DNA of 64,000 bases from Drosophila persimilis (Eukaryota > Arthropoda > Insecta > Diptera > Drosophilidae). How positions within the stretch are numbered: position 1 is the first letter of the stretch; the number at the start of each line of letters is the position of its first letter. Shown here piece by piece: positions 62,401 to 64,000 of the stretch. Location: positions 10,168,001 through 10,232,000 of the forward strand of contig NW_020825298.1 in the NCBI RefSeq assembly GCF_003286085.1, written 5' to 3'. The notes beneath the pieces were generated by a model. That model did no database searches and had not been told where the DNA came from. It saw only the letters and a program-made list of their open reading frames with translations. Both the position numbers and the translations under genes were made by a program.

Positions 62401-64000
62401 ATTGCCAAGGAAGAGGAAGTATTGATAGAAGATTATGTGATAATTGAACCCGAAACAATACCCCAAATCAATTCAGAAATCCTTGCTTTCAATTTATATC
62501 TTGATCAGGAAAATCTGTTGTCCCAAACCCCCAAAGCAATCGATTCCATTAGCCAGTTGCATTTGCTTTCAATCGAAAAACCAGCCGAACAAATAGTTGA
62601 GGAAACAAAGATAATAGAAATAACTAAGGTCGAAGAACCCCTCGTCGTAGAAACAGTTTCTGTAGAATCTTCTGTTGAGATTACCCCCCAGACATTGACT
62701 AGCAGCAGCCCCGGCGATCTTCTCTGGCATCTTAGCCAGGATAATTTCGTTAAACTAATCCAACACCATAAACTACTACAGGCAGAAGACGCTTATGCGT
62801 TGGTATTGCCTAAGACCTCCACAGACACGACCACGACAACAACAACGACGGAAAAAGCTCAGGAAAAAACTCAAGACGATAAGCATAAGACTGACATCAT
62901 TACAGAAACTGTAGTGACAAGCACGACCAAGATTACAGAGTCAAGCAAATTGATGGCTGATCATGTTGTAGATAAGACTGAAGAACCAGAAGCATCATCG
63001 CCATTACCAATCATTCCTACCACCGTCACGGAACAGGCAGTAGCAGCAGCACCAACACCGAGCAGTGGCAATTTCGACCAGTTGCGGCTTAATCTGTATC
63101 TGGACGATTGGCAATCAGCTGGCGTCAATGCAGATTTAGTCGAGGACACTATTGAGAGATTGAAACGTGCTGATGTTGCCAGCCCCGAGGCGGAACTCGA
63201 CAAAGACAAGAAACCCGATGATGATGTGACTGACAAAACGGACAAGAAGAAGGACAATGACGATGACGATGACGAGGACGATGACGAGGACGATGATGAT
63301 GACGATGACGGGGATAAGCCGACTGTGCCCGAAATACGCAAGCCGAACGACGACGATGATAAATCGAACGATAGAAGAGATCCTGGTAGCGGCGGAAGTA
63401 GTGGTAATGCAACGCCGACCCCCGAACACGATCAGTACGAACAGAATAATCGCAGCTGCTCATCGGAGTATATGTCGACCGATTTACCGGGTGGTGTAGG
63501 TCATTGGCGGGATCAGAGTACTTATTTGGCTTTAGAAGCCGATCAGAAGAAGCCTCAGGTAAAATTAGGAGTGGATGTTGTTGAATCATCACCAATCAAA
63601 GAGGAAGGTGTGTTCGTACTAACCGAAACTAAAACCATTGACCCCACAAGCTCAACCATCCCAGTCCCCGCCCCTGAAACAAGCCCCAGCAGTCCCAGTC
63701 CCCACATAGCTACAGCAAACGCACTAATCCAATTGGCAAGCGCCACAACTCACACGCTGTCCGCTAAGGCGAATGCGGCAGCCGCAGCGGCACAGGCAAC
63801 AGCACTGGTGGCAACCAATGCTCTACTGCCAGTAGCCAAGGCCGTAATCGATAAGCTTACGACGACAACAACACCAGAGGAGACACCAACACCAGCAATA
63901 GCTACAGCAGCAGCAGCAGAGGCAGAGGCAGCACAACCTCAGCAGGAGGTGCCAGAGAAAACAGCAATTGTAGTTGCTGTTGAGGCGCCTGCAGAAGTTG
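38422..64000 (+). CDS. Msp300: Msp300 giant repetitive exon, open past the right edge (over 8,500 codons)
   Basis: The AG at 38420-38421 is part of an in-frame TAG, so coding begins exactly at 38422 (AMRESIDGMQQIYDATARK), phase 0 from the previous exon. I found no stop in this frame wherever I read it through to 64000, and no intron is needed. Composition is dominated by Pro, Glu, Val, Lys, Thr, Ser and Gln, with almost no hydrophobic core pattern, so the product should be largely disordered. The first 2.7 kb is Gln/Pro/Thr-rich. Then come PEVK-like, KTT, KPAYAG, SWSSIV, TPLAPFE and KLHPxY repeat families (listed separately), an Asp run, and an Ala-rich helix-prone stretch (63703-63860). Msp300 is known to have isoforms with and without long repetitive segments. 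The role here, as an elastic spacer or docking scaffold, is inference. Confidence 0.9.
38936..39210 (+). repeat. Ser/Asn and Gln codon runs in giant exon
   Basis: AGC/AAC runs at about 38936-38975 encode a Ser/Asn tract. CAG/CAA-rich stretches at about 39165-39205 and again near 39690-39730 encode Gln tracts. These are in-frame trinucleotide repeats likely to vary in length. Confidence 0.7.
41554..41769 (+). repeat. Eight tandem 27-base (9-residue) PEVK-like repeats
   Basis: Exactly 216 bases divide into eight in-frame 9-residue units with consensus [PT]-[VI]-[IL]-E-[KQ]-[EDK]-I-[VL]-[EK], for example PVIEKEIVE and TVIEQKIVE. The Pro-Glu-Val-Lys composition resembles the extensible PEVK segment of titin, although the period differs from titin's. 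Confidence 0.9.
42280..44750 (+). repeat. About ten copies of a Thr/basic module, KTTxxRTTKIVKKI
   Basis: Copies lie near 42295, 42526, 43126, 43330, 43480, 43645, 43963, 44107, 44299 and 44660. The consensus is G-x-[VI]-x-K-T-T-x-x-R-T-x-[KR]-[IV]-x-K-[KR]-[IL], usually followed by an acidic or Ser-rich spacer. The alternating Thr/Val and basic pattern suggests extended strands that carry positive charge between acidic linkers. I do not recognise a named domain. Confidence 0.8.
45724..46230 (+). repeat. Three copies of an FEVPKYDI module, about 74-residue period
   Basis: FEIPTFDILKLN at 45724, FEVPKYDIISLN at 45949 and FEVPKYNISEYS at 46171 are spaced 225 and 222 bases apart. The later two share NFEVPKY-[DN]-I and a following KAE. 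The intervening sequence is Glu/Thr/Val-rich. Confidence 0.8.
46441..46860 (+). repeat. Degenerate 5' lead-in of the VTIVEEVKPEP sub-repeat
   Basis: Several partial copies of the roughly 45-residue sub-unit (EPQKDVPVV ... VTIVEEVKPEP ... EDSKTITTV) precede the first full KPAYAG unit. They are less alike than the units that follow, as expected at the edge of a tandem array. Confidence 0.75.
46861..48600 (+). repeat. Tandem array A: 465 + 3 x 330-base units, then a decaying copy
   Basis: Unit starts, marked by CCTCAACAGCCGGAA, are at 46861, 47326, 47656, 47986 and 48316, giving lengths of 465, 330, 330 and 330 bases. The 465-base unit carries one extra 135-base (45-residue) internal copy of the VTIVEEVKPEP segment. 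All lengths are multiples of three. Units 47656-47985 and 47986-48315 look identical by eye, so homogenisation is recent. Each unit encodes KPAYAGLPVDD, a four-Ser run, WMDVLDEP and an acidic SDDEE stretch. Confidence 0.92.
49590..50260 (+). repeat. Three copies of a SWASLVKRPGEW module
   Basis: LTWSALVRRPGEW (Trp codon at 49603), FSWASLVKRPGEW (49906) and FSWASLVKKPGEW (50203) are spaced about 300 bases apart. Each is followed by Asp/Thr-rich residues and then a KKTKK-like basic patch. This is the longest and most constrained version of the W-x-x-hydrophobic motif in the exon. Confidence 0.85.
51250..53880 (+). repeat. Tandem array B: six 330/453/465-base units related to array A
   Basis: Unit starts are at 51250, 51715, 52045, 52510, 52975 and 53428, giving 465, 330, 465, 465 and 453 bases and then a last decaying unit. 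The same long and short forms as in array A occur, differing by the 135-base sub-repeat; the 453-base unit lacks four more codons. The KPAYAGLPVDD/SSWMDVLDEP core is nearly invariant, while the flanking VKPEP linkers vary more. Confidence 0.92.
54030..59500 (+). repeat. About 16 degenerate units: SWSSIVSQ ... KKQKSKKEKK family
   Basis: Trp codons of the SWSSIV motif lie at 54553, 54823, 55120, 55441, 55789, 56128, 56437, 56710, 56992, 57316, 57682, 58036, 58312, 58627, 58942 and 59257, spaced 270-366 bases. Between them come, in order, an acidic or Thr-rich spacer, either QDFIAQEQNFSTVVN or an EHQEQKS...VEEKP spacer, the basic patch KKQKSKKEKK, and a Val/Glu/Pro-rich linker. The two spacer types often alternate, which gives a higher-order period of roughly 600-700 bases. 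No unit is broken by a stop. Confidence 0.9.
60427..61395 (+). repeat. TPLAPFE repeat family
   Basis: TTLAPF (about 60427), TPLAPFE (about 60571), TPLAPFEDVSK (60751), TPLAQFEDVSK (60967), TPLAPFEDISE (61174) and TPLAPFAPV (61369) recur. The last four are 216, 207 and 195 bases apart. Linkers share VETIVETVKEVE and VPVESITETVE, so this is a tandem family of about 65-72 residues per unit. Confidence 0.85.
62000..63170 (+). repeat. Divergent LYxxxxKLHPxYxxLEGQY family
   Basis: LTENLYRDGTKLHPRYDILE (about 62015) and LAEHLYGEAIKLHPQYELLE (about 62275) are clear copies, each followed by GQY and LQVE-[ST]-IP. Looser copies occur at about 62480 (LAFNLYLDQENLL), 62720 (LLWHLSQDNFVKLIQHHK) and 63085 (LRLNLYLDDWQSAG). 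Unlike the rest of the exon these look amphipathic and could fold as short helices. Confidence 0.75.
63253..63315 (+). repeat. Poly-Asp run
   Basis: GAC/GAT/GAG codons encode about 20 almost uninterrupted acidic residues, flanked by Lys/Asp-rich sequence. It is an in-frame trinucleotide tract likely to vary in length, and it may act as a calcium- or cation-binding or charge-repulsion segment. Confidence 0.85.

Larger units (their letters stand above)
1..64000 (+). other. Msp300: Msp300 (nesprin) locus, internal part of the gene
   Basis: One plus-strand transcription unit spans the window. Thirteen coding blocks join through GT-AG introns with matching phases: all junctions are phase 0 except 17391/17450 (phase 1) and 25953/33978 (phase 2). 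Joined, they encode about 15,180 residues without a stop. The first 6,650 or so are spectrin-like repeats and the remainder is a repetitive low-complexity region. Spectrin rod plus this repetitive exon is the known layout of Drosophila Msp300, a KASH-domain nesprin of the nuclear envelope and muscle Z-disc. The CH domains and KASH domain are not in the window, so assignment rests on rod sequence, on remembered Msp300 stretches in the 17450-20232 exon, and on the repeated KPAYAGLPVDD module. Exon skipping between isoforms is known for Msp300. Which exons are used together cannot be read from genomic sequence. Confidence 0.92.

Overview
The window is animal DNA and reads as about 64 kb from the middle of one giant plus-strand gene: Msp300, the Drosophila nesprin (SYNE/ANC-1 family) that ties nuclei, mitochondria and Z-discs to actin and microtubules in muscle. 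Support comes from tens of spectrin-type three-helix repeats joined by canonical GT-AG introns in consistent phase, and from stretches I recognise as Msp300, such as the KPAYAGLPVDD module. Intron style (TACATA runs, CT/GA microsatellites, Inr+DPE core promoters, a LINE fragment with a Loa/I/R1-like C-terminus) fits Drosophila. I cannot name the species. Neither the N-terminal calponin-homology domains nor the C-terminal KASH domain lies here, so both gene ends are outside.

Layout: 1-35566 holds twelve exons coding about 6,650 residues, almost all spectrin-repeat rod. One exon alone (830-13990) codes 4,387 residues. Introns range from 58 bases to 8 kb. From 38422 to the right edge a single uninterrupted reading frame (25,579 bases, about 8,526 codons, still open at 64000) codes a low-complexity, probably disordered tail or linker rich in Pro, Glu, Val, Lys, Thr and Gln. 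This giant exon is a mosaic of separate in-frame repeat families: a 9-residue PEVK-like repeat, a Thr/Lys 'KTT..RTTKIVKKI' module, an 'FEVPKYDI' module, two clusters of hierarchical 330/465-base repeats, a 16-copy 'SWSSIV ... KKQKSKKEKK' family, a 'TPLAPFE' family and a 'LYxxxxKLHPxY' family. A short degenerate motif, [ST]-[WY]-[SA]-x-[ILVM]-[ILVA], recurs more than 40 times across nearly the whole exon and seems to be the common thread.

Non-coding content: two internal core promoters are predicted from sequence, one at about 31081 (Inr plus perfect DPE) and one at about 23175 (near-consensus Inr plus perfect DPE). Both would start transcripts that skip most of the spectrin rod. The last large intron holds a 100-base hairpin about 350 bases upstream of the giant exon. 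The 3.6-kb intron holds a short antisense, 5'-truncated non-LTR retrotransposon piece with a probable 10-11 base target-site duplication. No other protein-coding gene, rRNA, tRNA or CRISPR array is supported.

How the parts may work together: the rod acts as a long spacer, and the giant exon could add a second extensible PEVK-like spacer carrying dozens of small docking motifs. Alternative promoters and skipping of the giant exon would give isoforms of very different reach.
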